Positions 8,592 through 16,686 of a DNA stretch of 47,421 nucleotides are shown here, in pieces (position 1 is the stretch's first letter; every line of letters starts with the position of its first letter). The notes beneath the pieces were generated by a model. That model saw nothing but the letters and a program-made list of their open reading frames with translations, was not told the DNA's origin and ran no database searches. The stretch spans positions 1 to 47,421 of the forward strand of contig JBCCRC010000022.1 of assembly GCA_039208375.1 (NCBI GenBank), given 5' to 3'. Both the position numbers and the translations under genes were made by a program. This DNA comes from JANQPC01 sp039208375 (GTDB lineage: Bacteria; Pseudomonadota; Alphaproteobacteria; Rhodobacterales; Rhodobacteraceae).

Positions 8592-9178
8592 CGCCCGAGG
8601 ATCGCGCGCACGTAACCTTGCGTTTCGCGGAACGGGGGCACACCGCCGTAGCGCTCCACGGCGCCGGGGCCCGCGTTGTAGGCGGCAAGGGCGAGACGCC
8701 AGGATCCGAAGCGCTCATACTGCTCACGCAGGTAGCGCGCCCCGCCTTCCAGGTTCTGCCGTGGATCCCAGGCATCGACGCGCAGAAGCCGAGCGGTTTG
8801 CGGCATCAACTGCGCAAGACCCATAGCGCCCTTGTGGGATTCTGCACGTGGGTTCCACCCCGATTCCTGGCTGACAAGGCGCAGAAACAGGTCTTCGGGG
8901 ATCCGGTGCTGGCGCGCGGCGGCGCGGGCGGCGGGTATATACTGGCTGGTGCCGCCGGTGAACGCGGGGCCGTTATATGCGCCTGGGATTTCGAACGGTG
9001 GCGGCTGTAGCCGCACCGAGGCCGCGTATTGTTCTCGCGCGCGGGTATCGAGCACACGAGTCTGGTGTTCGAAGAGTTCAACGCGGTTTTTTGAAGATAC
9101 CTGAAGCCCGTCGGCTATTGCCGGGAGGGCGCCCAAGGGCACAAGGCAGGCCATACAGGCGGCAATCGTCACTCTCAT
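8588..9178 (-). CDS. Lytic transglycosylase, SLT family, exported
   Basis: Cleaves the MurNAc-GlcNAc bond of peptidoglycan with 1,6-anhydro product formation. The 196-residue protein starts with a signal peptide (hydrophobic residues 5-20, likely cleavage after AIA near residue 22). The SLT core spans about residues 80-190: catalytic Glu105 in SQESGWNP, then the family motifs AMGLAQLMPQTA and AAYNAGPGAV. It therefore acts in the periplasm. The gene is divergent from ssb across a 167-bp region with an inverted repeat, and its TGA overlaps the TTG start of the acetyltransferase. Confidence 0.93.
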   Translation of the reverse strand: MRVTIAACMACLVPLGALPAIADGLQVSSKNRVELFEHQTRVLDTRAREQYAASVRLQPPPFEIPGAYNGPAFTGGTSQYIPAARAAARQHRIPEDLFLRLVSQESGWNPRAESHKGAMGLAQLMPQTARLLRVDAWDPRQNLEGGARYLREQYERFGSWRLALAAYNAGPGAVERYGGVPPFRETQGYVRAILGR

Positions 9179-9210
9179 CCAAACGGCCCTTCCAACCCCA
9201 TCCCGCCGCT

Positions 9211-9289
9211 GTGGTTAACAAATCCCGAAGCCCTCGCCAAGCCGCAGCACGGCGTCCTGCACCGCCAGCTTTCACGGCCTGTTAACCAC
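9211..9289. repeat. Inverted repeat GTGGTTAACA / TGTTAACCAC in the transglycosylase-ssb promoter region
   Basis: A perfect 10-bp inverted repeat: arms at 9211-9220 and 9280-9289, about 69 bases centre to centre. It lies in the divergent promoter region of the transglycosylase and ssb genes. Each arm contains TTAACCA, which resembles the half-site of the cell-cycle regulator CtrA. The left arm belongs to a 13-base sequence that recurs at 24420-24432. Confidence 0.45.
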
Positions 9290-9345
9290 GAACACCGAAG
9301 TGTAGGTTGGCGGCCAACAAGAACGGAATCGGTGGGAGTGATGTC

Positions 9346-9822
9346 ATGGCAGGTTCAGTGAACAAGGTGATCATCGTCGGCAATCTGGGGCGCGATCCGG
9401 AGGTGCGCACGTTCCAGAATGGTGGCAAAGTGTGCAACCTGCGGGTAGCGACCTCTGAGAACTGGAAAGACAAAAACACCGGGGAGCGGCGCGAACGCAC
9501 CGAATGGCATTCGGTGGCGATCTTTTCCGAGCCGCTGGCGCGCACGGCGGAGCAATACCTGCGCAAGGGCTCGAAAGTCTATCTTGAAGGCCAGCTTGAA
9601 ACCCGCAAATGGCAGGATCAGTCGGGGCAGGACAGGTATTCGACCGAAGTTGTGCTACGCCCCTACACCTCGACAATGGTGATGCTCGATGGCCGCTCTG
9701 GCGGCGATGGCGGCGGGTACGGCGGCGGCGGATACGTGGAAGACCAGTCGCGCGGCGGTGGCGGCGGCGGGTTCCAGAACCCAGCGCCCGCGGGCGATCT
9801 TGACGACGAGATCCCGTTCTAA
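9346..9822 (+). CDS. ssb: Single-stranded DNA-binding protein
   Basis: SSB coats single-stranded DNA in replication, repair and recombination. The 158-residue product has the N-terminal OB fold (VNKVIIVGNLGRDPE, then the TEWHSVAIFSEPLA and GSKVYLEGQLETRKWQD blocks), a Gly-rich disordered linker and the acidic C-terminal tip DLDDEIPF that recruits partner proteins. The start at 9346 has GGGAG seven bases upstream; the upstream in-frame codon at 9307 does not. In many proteobacteria ssb is next to uvrA and divergent from it; here about 5.7 kb with five genes separates them, and no LexA box is seen in front of ssb. Confidence 0.97.
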   Translation: MAGSVNKVIIVGNLGRDPEVRTFQNGGKVCNLRVATSENWKDKNTGERRERTEWHSVAIFSEPLARTAEQYLRKGSKVYLEGQLETRKWQDQSGQDRYSTEVVLRPYTSTMVMLDGRSGGDGGGYGGGGYVEDQSRGGGGGGFQNPAPAGDLDDEIPF

Positions 9823-9933
9823 GGAACCAGTTCCCGCCATCTGCCTGAGACGTAAAAACATTGAAGACCCGTTAGGCCACGGTCCGCAACGCCCCGCAGG
9901 GTTTGCTGTGACGCAGAGTTTGGGAGATCAGGC

Positions 9934-10269
9934 GTGATTACCCCGGGCAAAAACATCGCGATCAAGGTGCCGCTTCACCTTTGGGACGCAACGATTGCGT
10001 TTTACCGAGATCGCGTGGGTCTTAAGGTTTCGAAGGTGCTTGCAAACAGCATCGGTTTCTCCTTCGGGGAGATGACGCTTTGGATCGACAAGGTGGAGAG
10101 GCAGAGCCAAGTCGACGTCTGGCTGGAACTCTTTAGTGACGATCCGACGGGCGCGCTGGAAACGCTCAAGAGCCCGCAACGCGATGAGTTGGAACCACTC
10201 GACGGCGTCACCGGGCACTGGACGTCTGACCCCGCAGGCGTTGTTTTGCTTCTGCGCAAGGATACGTGA
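9934..10269 (+). CDS. VOC-superfamily (glyoxalase-like) protein
   Basis: A 111-residue protein with the start of a vicinal-oxygen-chelate module: a first strand (KNIAIKVPLH), the helix segment WDATIAFYRDRVGLKV, and a second half with FSFGEMTLWIDKVE and VWLELFSDD. This is about one full betaalphabetabetabeta-type unit pair, so it could act as a dimer. Metal ligands are not clear, and no substrate can be assigned. The start is GTG at 9934 with GGGAGA seven bases upstream. It lies 111 bp behind ssb in the same direction. Confidence 0.7.
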   Translation: MITPGKNIAIKVPLHLWDATIAFYRDRVGLKVSKVLANSIGFSFGEMTLWIDKVERQSQVDVWLELFSDDPTGALETLKSPQRDELEPLDGVTGHWTSDPAGVVLLLRKDT

Positions 10270-10569
10270 GGGCGGGCGCGATGCACACCAAAAGGCCGCC
10301 CTTGGCTGCCCATGGCCCCAGGCGTCGCACCGTATCGCTCTGATGTTCCCTGCTGCGCCATAACGTAGGGGCAGAAAGCAAGTAACGGGCCCGCCACCGC
10401 GAAAGGTGCCGGGTTTCCCCGGATCGCGAGGCTCCGAGGGGCCACTTGTAACAACGCGTCGGACAGGCACCTTGGCTCGGACAGAAGCATGGCGCGCACT
10501 CTGCAGGAAAGCTTCGGCGCGCACCCTGGCTGCGTCGCATACATATCGCGTGACGGCCGCCGCCCGGCC
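10270..10569. other. Intergenic region between convergent VOC and aroB genes
   Basis: Three hundred bases with no frame that looks like a protein, and no hairpin with a T-rich tail that I can point to, although transcription from both sides must end here. Confidence 0.4.
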
Positions 10570-11685
10570 CTAGCCGCGCCCGCGCATCGCCTCGCCCAGC
10601 AGATCGCGCACCACCGCGAGATCCACCTCCTCCGCCACAAAGGCCGCGCCGATCCCTTGCGCAAGGATGAAACGCAGCCGCCCGTCGATCACCTTCTTGT
10701 CCTGCCCCATCAGCGCCAGAAGGCCATCGGCATCGGGCAGCGGCCCGGGGATATCGGCAAGTCCAGCCTTCATCCCCATCGCAGCGAGATGGGCGCGCAC
10801 GCGCGACGGTTCTTCCTGCGCGCATAGTCCCAGCCGGGCGGACAGATCGAAGGCCAGCGCGCAGCCAATCGCCACACCTTCGCCGTGAAGCAGCCGATCA
10901 GAATAGCCTGTCGCGGCCTCAAGCGCGTGGCAGAAGGTGTGGCCGAGGTTCAGAAGCGCGCGATCACCCTGCTCGGTTTCGTCGCGTACCACGAGCTCGG
11001 CCTTCATTTCCACCGACCGGCGCACCGCGTGGACGCGCGCCGCGGTATCGCCCGCCGCCGCAGCGGGGCCATGTGCCTCGAGCCATTCAAAAAACGCCGC
11101 ATCGCCCAGAAGCCCATACTTCACCACCTCACCATATCCAGCGAGGAAATCTCGCGGGCTAAGCGTGGCAAGCGCATCGATATCGGCGAGCACTAGCGCA
11201 GGCTGGTGGAAGGCGCCGATGAGGTTCTTGCCCACGGGCGAATTGATCCCGGTTTTGCCGCCCACGGAGCTATCAACCTGGGCCAGAAGGCTTGTGGGGA
11301 TCTGCACGAAGCGCACACCCCGCCGCAGCACGGCCGCGGCAAAGCCCGACAGATCGCCGATCACGCCGCCGCCAAGCGCCACGACAACATCGCGCCGCTC
11401 AACCCTTTCGGCCAGCAGCCATTCGACGCTCCGTTCTAGCATCGCCCAGCTTTTGGTGGCCTCCCCCGGTGGAAGGGTCAGCGCCGACGCGGCGATGCCC
11501 GCCTCGGAAAGCGCCGCCTCAAGGGGGGCGAGATGGCGGGCCGCCACCATCTCATCAGTGAGGATCGCCACGCGGGGGCGGGCAAGGAGTGGCGCGATTT
11601 CAGTGCCCGCCCGCGCGATCAGCCCTGTGCCGATCCGCACATCATAGGCACGGTCGCCCAGCGCAACATGCACCGTTCCGGTCAT
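10570..11685 (-). CDS. aroB: 3-Dehydroquinate synthase
   Basis: Second enzyme of the shikimate pathway: converts DAHP to 3-dehydroquinate using NAD+ and a divalent metal. The 371-residue sequence shows the NAD-binding GGGVIGDLSGF segment near residues 105-115, the substrate-binding PTSLLAQVDSSVGGKTGIN block, the metal ligands in GYGEVVKYG (Glu) and LNLGHTFCHALE (His), and the second metal His in LLHGEGVAIG. Cytoplasmic. Its ATG overlaps the TGA of aroK as ATGA, so the two are one translationally coupled operon catalysing steps 2 and 5 of the pathway, the usual pairing. Confidence 0.97.
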   Translation of the reverse strand: MTGTVHVALGDRAYDVRIGTGLIARAGTEIAPLLARPRVAILTDEMVAARHLAPLEAALSEAGIAASALTLPPGEATKSWAMLERSVEWLLAERVERRDVVVALGGGVIGDLSGFAAAVLRRGVRFVQIPTSLLAQVDSSVGGKTGINSPVGKNLIGAFHQPALVLADIDALATLSPRDFLAGYGEVVKYGLLGDAAFFEWLEAHGPAAAAGDTAARVHAVRRSVEMKAELVVRDETEQGDRALLNLGHTFCHALEAATGYSDRLLHGEGVAIGCALAFDLSARLGLCAQEEPSRVRAHLAAMGMKAGLADIPGPLPDADGLLALMGQDKKVIDGRLRFILAQGIGAAFVAEEVDLAVVRDLLGEAMRGRG

Positions 11686-12233
11686 GCCGCGCCCGTCGCC
11701 AGAACATCGGGCCGCGTCAGAAGCGCCTCGATGACCCGATTCGTCATATCCTCGATCGAGTAGCGCTTGTGTGCGTCGACCACGAGATCCGCGTCGCCAT
11801 AGGCCGGCGTGCGCGCCTCGTAGAGGCTTTGCAACGTGCCCTTGGGATCGTCCGTGCGCAGCAAGGGCCGCGTGGTTTTATGGCGTACCCGGGCCCAGAG
11901 CAGTTCGAGATCCGCCCTGAGCCAGACCGAGATGGCCTCGGCGCTCACCCGCGTTCGGGTTTCGCGCCGGATAAAGGCGCCACCGCCCGTGGCCAGAATG
12001 CCCGGCGCGCCGGCCAGAAGCCGCGCGATTACCTGAGCTTCCTTATCGCGAAAGAACGCCTCGCCATCGCGGGCAAAAATCTCCGAAACTGTGGCGGCCG
12101 CAGCACGCTCAATCTCCGCGTCACTGTCGCGAAAGGGTACGTCGAGCCGCCGCGCCAGCGCCTGCCCGATCGCTGTTTTTCCCGCCCCCATCATGCCCAC
12201 GATGACGACGGTCTTCAAAAGCCGGTGTTCCAC
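11682..12233 (-). CDS. aroK: Shikimate kinase
   Basis: Phosphorylates shikimate at O3 with ATP. Motifs: Walker A GMMGAGKTAIG near the N-terminus, the shikimate-binding DSD (FRDSDAEIER), ATGGGAF containing the GGG motif, and the lid arginine in TTRPLL. I place the start at the GTG 12233 (V-E-H-R-L-L-K-T-V-V-I-V-G), which gives 183 residues and the short N-terminus normal for the family. The frame remains open to an ATG at 12299 and beyond, but those extra residues are Arg/Ser-rich; no ribosome-binding site is convincing for either, so the start is uncertain. Coupled to aroB by ATGA. Confidence 0.93.
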   Translation of the reverse strand: MEHRLLKTVVIVGMMGAGKTAIGQALARRLDVPFRDSDAEIERAAAATVSEIFARDGEAFFRDKEAQVIARLLAGAPGILATGGGAFIRRETRTRVSAEAISVWLRADLELLWARVRHKTTRPLLRTDDPKGTLQSLYEARTPAYGDADLVVDAHKRYSIEDMTNRVIEALLTRPDVLATGAA

Positions 12234-12387
12234 GGCGATGGGCCGCCCGTTATTTGATCGATTTGCCCGTGAATGGCGTGATCTTACCGAAAAGACCATA
12301 TATAATCCGCTACAGAGCCGCCGGAGAGCGGCGCGCAGCATTCTTCGCGCTGCGGGTTATTGAACGAGGCAGATGGGCGAGGCGCAG

Positions 12388-12522
12388 ATGGGCCGTCTTA
12401 TCAAGTACCTGTTTTATCTTATTATTCTAGCAGGGTTAGGGCTGGTGGGCTATGCCTATCTTGGCGATCTCAGCCCCACGCAAGAAGATGTCACAACGCC
12501 GGTTGAATTGGATGGGGGCTAA
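12388..12522 (+). CDS. Small single-pass membrane protein, 44 residues
   Basis: A short frame with a convincing composition: a basic start (MGRLIKY), one hydrophobic helix of about 20 residues (LFYLIILAGLGLVGYAYL), then an acidic tail (GDLSPTQEDVTTPVELDGG). GAGG lies five bases ahead of the ATG at 12388; an in-frame ATG at 12373 also has GAGG but only three bases away. The stop lies 35 bases inside the next gene, which suggests coupling. Predicted topology by the positive-inside rule is N-terminus in, tail in the periplasm. Function unknown. It starts the rightward unit, divergent from aroK, and a TATAAT at 12301-12306 may belong to its promoter. Confidence 0.65.
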   Translation: MGRLIKYLFYLIILAGLGLVGYAYLGDLSPTQEDVTTPVELDGG

Positions 12523-14041
12523 AGGCTGGGCTACCGCCGCGTGGCTTGCCGCCCTGGCGCCCGCCGCCGCCGAAAGCCCGCTTTCTGCGATCGATTGGCT
12601 GTCGAACAGTGTTGCCGCGCCGCAACCCGTGGCGCCTGCCCCCGGGGGCCCTGTTACCGAGAATGCCGCGCCACGCGCGATCGCGGTTACGCCCTTGGGC
12701 CAGCCGAGCGGCGATGCCGTCGGGCTCTTGCCCCCGTCGGCCACGGGCCTGCCGCGCGCGCTGTGGGGCAGCGCGGCGCCTGAGGCGATCCTCGCCAGAC
12801 TTGAAGCCGTGCCGAACGATCTGCCGCCTGCATTGCGCAGCTTGCTGGCAACGCTGCTTCTTGCCGAGGCAAACCCGCCCGTCGGCACCGGGGTTGAAGA
12901 CACGCTGCTTCTGGCGCGGGTGGATCGGCTCTTGCAGATGGGCAAGCTAGATCGGGCCGCCGCTCTTTTGGATCGCGCGGGCCCAGAGGCCACCCCCGAA
13001 CGCTTCCGCCGGTATTTCGACATCGCTCTCTTGCAGGGCTTCGAAACTCAGGCTTGCAGTCGCATGCGCGCGCGGCCCGAAATCTCGCCCACCTACCCCG
13101 CACGAATCTTCTGCTTGGCCCGAGGGGGCGATTGGGCGGCGGCAGCTGTGACGCTGGAAACCGCCAAGGCGCTTGGCATTCTGTCCGAGGCCGAAGATGC
13201 GCTTCTTGCGCGGTTCCTGGAGCCCGAACTTGATGACGGCACGCCGCTGTCGGGCGACTGGCGCGCGCCCTCGCCTCTTGTGTTCCGGATGCTGGAGGCT
13301 GTGGGCGAGCCGGTGCCCACAAACACCCTGCCGCTCGCCTTCGCCTGGGCGGATCTCAGGCCAACCCGTGGCTGGAAGGCGCAGCTTGACGCCGCCGAAC
13401 GGCTGGCGCGTCAAGGCGCTCTTCCTGCAAACCGCCTTGTGGGCCTTTATCTGCGCCAGAAGCCTTCCGCGTCCGGCACGGTGTGGGAGCGGGCCGCCCA
13501 GGTACAATCGTTGCAAGAGGCGCTGGCAAGGGGCCGCGCAGGCGCAGTGGCCCGCACCCTGCCGGGCACCTGGGCCGCCATGCAACGCGCGGGGCTTTCG
13601 CACGCATTTTCAGAGCATTACGGCGCAGAGCTTGCACGGTTGGGGTTGGAAGGCCCAGCATCTGACCTCGCCTATGAAATCGGGCTTTTATCGCCGAGCT
13701 ACGCCTCAGTCGCCCGACGCGCAGCGCCTGAGGGGCGGACGGCACAGTTTCTTGCCGCGGTTGCCACCGGCACCGTTGAAACCCGCATTGCGCCCGGTGA
13801 CATGTCGTCGGCCGTGCGGGCTGGGTTCATGGCCGAGGAAGCACCTGCGGCGCTCCAGCGGGTGGAACAGGCGGAAGGTGTTGGCGTGGCCCTCCTACGC
13901 GCGATCACACTGTTTGCCGAGGGGGTGGAGGGCGATCCCGATGGCGTGTCGGACGCGATTTCCTATCTTCGCGACGCCGGGCTTGACGATGTCGCCCGCC
14001 GGGCAGCGCTGGAGCTTCTGATCGGCACCGGTCAGACATGA
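12488..14041 (+). CDS. Exported helical protein of unknown function
   Basis: A 517-residue protein that I do not recognise by name. It starts MSQRRLNWMGAKGW, followed by a hydrophobic stretch ending APAAAES near residue 29, which reads as a signal peptide. After a Pro-rich segment the rest is almost all alpha-helical with many Leu/Ala heptad-like stretches (LLARVDRLLQMGKLDRAAALLDRAG), suggesting TPR/Sel1-like helical repeats. Start options are 12452, 12488 and 12512; 12488 keeps the signal peptide near the N-terminus and overlaps the membrane peptide gene by 35 bases. Its TGA overlaps the xerD ATG as ATGA. The location between aroK and xerD suggests an envelope role, which is inference. Confidence 0.75.
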   Translation: MSQRRLNWMGAKGWATAAWLAALAPAAAESPLSAIDWLSNSVAAPQPVAPAPGGPVTENAAPRAIAVTPLGQPSGDAVGLLPPSATGLPRALWGSAAPEAILARLEAVPNDLPPALRSLLATLLLAEANPPVGTGVEDTLLLARVDRLLQMGKLDRAAALLDRAGPEATPERFRRYFDIALLQGFETQACSRMRARPEISPTYPARIFCLARGGDWAAAAVTLETAKALGILSEAEDALLARFLEPELDDGTPLSGDWRAPSPLVFRMLEAVGEPVPTNTLPLAFAWADLRPTRGWKAQLDAAERLARQGALPANRLVGLYLRQKPSASGTVWERAAQVQSLQEALARGRAGAVARTLPGTWAAMQRAGLSHAFSEHYGAELARLGLEGPASDLAYEIGLLSPSYASVARRAAPEGRTAQFLAAVATGTVETRIAPGDMSSAVRAGFMAEEAPAALQRVEQAEGVGVALLRAITLFAEGVEGDPDGVSDAISYLRDAGLDDVARRAALELLIGTGQT

Positions 14042-14967
14042 ACGTCCGCGCCGCCGAGGTTGCCGACAGACAACGCATTGCGACCTTTCTCGAGGCACGG
14101 GCTGCCGAGCGCGGCGCGGCTGCCAATACGCAAGACGCCTATGCGCGCGACTTGATCGATTTTGCAGCATGGCTTGCGCGTCGCGCTACGCCGCTTCTCG
14201 AGGCCACGCGCCCTGATATTGAGGCCTACCTTGCCGGCTGCGATGCCGCGGGCCTTGCGGCCAGCACACGGGCGCGGCGCCTTTCTGCCATCCGCCAGTT
14301 CTGCCGCTTCGCAGTGGAAGAGGGTTGGCGCAGGGAGGATCCCGCGCTTCGGATCGCGGGGCCAAGCAAGGGCCGGAGTCTGCCAAAGACGCTCTCTGAA
14401 GCCGAGGTGGACGCCCTTTTGGCCGCAGCGCGCACCCATGGGAGAGAGCAAGATCGCCTACGCAACACCTGCCTGATGGAGCTGCTCTACGCTACCGGCA
14501 TGCGGGTGAGCGAGCTTGTCGGCTTGCCGGTGGCCGCCGCGCGTGGCAACCCCGAAATGCTGCTCGTGACTGGCAAGGGCGGTAAGGAGCGGCTCGTCCC
14601 CCTTTCCCCGCCCGCACGCGACGCGCTCGCGGCCTGGCTCGCGGCGCGCGACGCAAGCGCCGACCAGCGCCACCCCTCGCCCCATCTCTTCCCCTCCCGC
14701 GGCAAGGCCGGGCATATGACGCGCCATCGGTTTTATTCGTTGATAAAGGAACTTGCGGTGGCTGCAGGCATTTCGCCGGGGCGCGTTACCCCCCATCGCC
14801 TGCGCCACGCCTTTGCCACCCACCTTCTGGCCGGCGGCGCCGATTTGCGGGCAATCCAAGTGATGCTGGGGCATGCGGATGTATCGACGACAGAGATCTA
14901 CACCCACGTGCTAGAAGACCGGTTGAAAGAGCTGGTGTTGGAGCATCATCCCCTGGCGCGCGGGTAG
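14038..14967 (+). CDS. xerD: Tyrosine recombinase XerD
   Basis: With XerC it resolves chromosome dimers at dif during division, driven by FtsK. The 309-residue protein has the N-terminal SAM-like core-binding domain (residues about 10-100) and the catalytic domain with all expected residues: Arg156 in TGMRVSEL, Lys180 in VTGKGGKERLVP, His253 and Arg256 in PHRLRHAFATHLL, His279 in LGHADVST and nucleophile Tyr288 in TTEIYTHV. It overlaps the preceding gene by ATGA. Assignment to XerD rather than XerC follows from the general sequence pattern and is less certain than the family call. No att site or integrase context is present, so this is the housekeeping enzyme, not a phage integrase. Confidence 0.93.
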   Translation: MNVRAAEVADRQRIATFLEARAAERGAAANTQDAYARDLIDFAAWLARRATPLLEATRPDIEAYLAGCDAAGLAASTRARRLSAIRQFCRFAVEEGWRREDPALRIAGPSKGRSLPKTLSEAEVDALLAAARTHGREQDRLRNTCLMELLYATGMRVSELVGLPVAAARGNPEMLLVTGKGGKERLVPLSPPARDALAAWLAARDASADQRHPSPHLFPSRGKAGHMTRHRFYSLIKELAVAAGISPGRVTPHRLRHAFATHLLAGGADLRAIQVMLGHADVSTTEIYTHVLEDRLKELVLEHHPLARG

Positions 14968-15309
14968 CGGGCGTGCAGATGCATGGGAAGCCGGGAGAGT
15001 GCATGCCTGTGGGTGGCGCTACAACCGACGTTTGGTGCGCCTTGTGTTCGCGGGCCCGCCTCCCCTTCCCCCGCAGCGCTTGGCATCAGCCACAGCGTTG
15101 GCCTGCGGGACGGGCCAGCGCGCGCCTGCAGCCCCCGGCTTTTTGCTGGCGCGTAGGGATAGGCGAACTAAGGCGCCGGGTCGGCCCGGCCCCTGCCCCA
15201 CGCACGCAATGACCGTGGGCAACGGCCCCTTCGCCGCTTGCCTGCCCCGCCCGCGATCCCATATGACGGCGCAACCAGCTATCCCATTCACCCAACCTTC
15301 GGATCACCC
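14968..15309. other. Intergenic region between xerD and the CNNM/CBS gene
   Basis: The 342 bases hold no frame that looks like a protein on either strand. One short GC hairpin with a TCGG tetraloop is present (15175-15180 with 15185-15190), without a T-rich tail. The promoter of the downstream gene should be here, but I cannot point to convincing -35 and -10 elements. Confidence 0.4.
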
Positions 15310-16593
15310 ATGGAAACCGGCCTCTGGATCACGGCCATCGCCATCCTCACCCTGCTCGTCGCTTCGGCGTTTTTCTCGGGCAGCGAAACCGCGCTTACTG
15401 CGGCCTCGCGCGGCAAACTGCATGCCCGAGCCGACAAGGGCTCAAAGGGCGCGGGGCTTGCGCTCAAACTTCTCGACGATACCGAAAGCCTGATCGGCGC
15501 GATTCTTCTAGGCAACAACTTGATGAACATCCTCGCGGCCTCGCTCGCGACGGTGTTCTTCACGCGGCTTTTCGGTGAGGGGGGCGTGGCCTACGCAACG
15601 CTCGTGATGACGGCGCTTGTAGTGATCTTTGCCGAGGTGATGCCAAAAACCTATGCCATCACCAATGCCGAAACCGCGGCCACCCGGGTGGCCCCGATCA
15701 TCGCGTTTTTCATTCGCATCTTCTCCCCCATCGTGGGGTTCGTGCGAGCGCTAGTGCGCGCCGTGCTGGGTGCCGTGGGCGTGCAGGTCGAAGCCGAGCG
15801 CAATATCCTTGCGGTGCAGGAAGAAATCGCAGGCGCCATCGCGTTGGGCCATTCCGAGGGTGCGGTGGAGAAAGAACAGCGCGACCGCATCCTTGGCGCG
15901 CTTGATCTGGGCGACCGTACGGTAGAGGAAATCATGCTTCACCGCAGCCAGATCGAGATGATCGACGCCAGCCTTTCGGCGCGCGAGATGGTCGAGCTTT
16001 GCCTGCAATCCGCCCATACCCGCCTGCCGATCTTTTCAGGCGAGCCCGAAAACATCGTGGGGCTTATCCACGCCAAGGATCTCTTGCGCGCAATCTACGC
16101 GCTGCAGGCCAATGGCGGCGTCGATCCACTTTCGGACTTCGATATCATGGGCATCGCGATGAAGCCGTACTTCGTGCCGGAAACCACAACGCTTGACGAT
16201 CAGATGCGCGAGTTTCTCCGCCGCCACACGCATTTCGCTCTGGTGGTGGATGAATACGGGGCGCTTCAGGGCCTGATCACGCTTGAAGACATCCTCGAAG
16301 AGATCGTGGGCGAGATCACCGATGAGTTCGATATTGACGCCGAACATCCGGTCCGCCGCACGGAGGCAGGCGATTACATCGTCGACGGCGCAATGACCAT
16401 CCGTGACTTAAACCGCGCCAATGACTGGTCGCTCCCCGATGACGAGGCCAACACGCTGGCTGGCCTCGTGATCCACGAGGCGCAGACGATCCCGACGCAA
16501 GGCCAGGTCTTTTCCTTCCACGGCTTCCGCTTTGAGGTACTGGCGCGAAAAGACAATCGCATCACCCGCCTGAAGGTGCGCGCGCTCATGTAG
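15310..16593 (+). CDS. CNNM/CBS-domain membrane protein (CorC/HlyC family)
   Basis: A 427-residue inner-membrane protein with the CNNM layout: an N-terminal membrane domain with three or four helices (residues about 5-150, including the conserved FSGSETALTA and LLGNNLMNI motifs), two CBS domains (about 195-320, with TRLPIFSG, IHAKDLL and VVDEYGALQGLITLEDILEEIVGEI) and a C-terminal CorC/HlyC domain from about residue 345 (GDYIVDGAMTIRDLN). Such proteins are linked to magnesium/cobalt export or divalent metal homeostasis; the name haemolysin is historical. The start at 15310 (METGLWITAIA) places the first helix at the N-terminus; the upstream extension to 15238 is Pro-rich and unlikely. Monocistronic by its flanking gaps. 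Confidence 0.93.
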   Translation: METGLWITAIAILTLLVASAFFSGSETALTAASRGKLHARADKGSKGAGLALKLLDDTESLIGAILLGNNLMNILAASLATVFFTRLFGEGGVAYATLVMTALVVIFAEVMPKTYAITNAETAATRVAPIIAFFIRIFSPIVGFVRALVRAVLGAVGVQVEAERNILAVQEEIAGAIALGHSEGAVEKEQRDRILGALDLGDRTVEEIMLHRSQIEMIDASLSAREMVELCLQSAHTRLPIFSGEPENIVGLIHAKDLLRAIYALQANGGVDPLSDFDIMGIAMKPYFVPETTTLDDQMREFLRRHTHFALVVDEYGALQGLITLEDILEEIVGEITDEFDIDAEHPVRRTEAGDYIVDGAMTIRDLNRANDWSLPDDEANTLAGLVIHEAQTIPTQGQVFSFHGFRFEVLARKDNRITRLKVRALM

Positions 16594-16686
16594 ATTTCCG
16601 CCGTCACGGGGATTTCAACCTGACAGAACCGGCGCGCCGTGCTAGCCAACGCGCCATCGAGCGTAACAACAGATGGACATGGCAGT

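Noticed and set aside
12301..12306. Perfect TATAAT ahead of the 44-residue peptide gene
   Set aside because: No acceptable -35 hexamer at 15-19 bases, so it is mentioned only as a possible -10 and not listed as a promoter.
14038..14967. Tyrosine recombinase as a sign of an integrated element
   Set aside because: Housekeeping neighbours on both sides, XerD-type sequence and no att repeats or phage genes.
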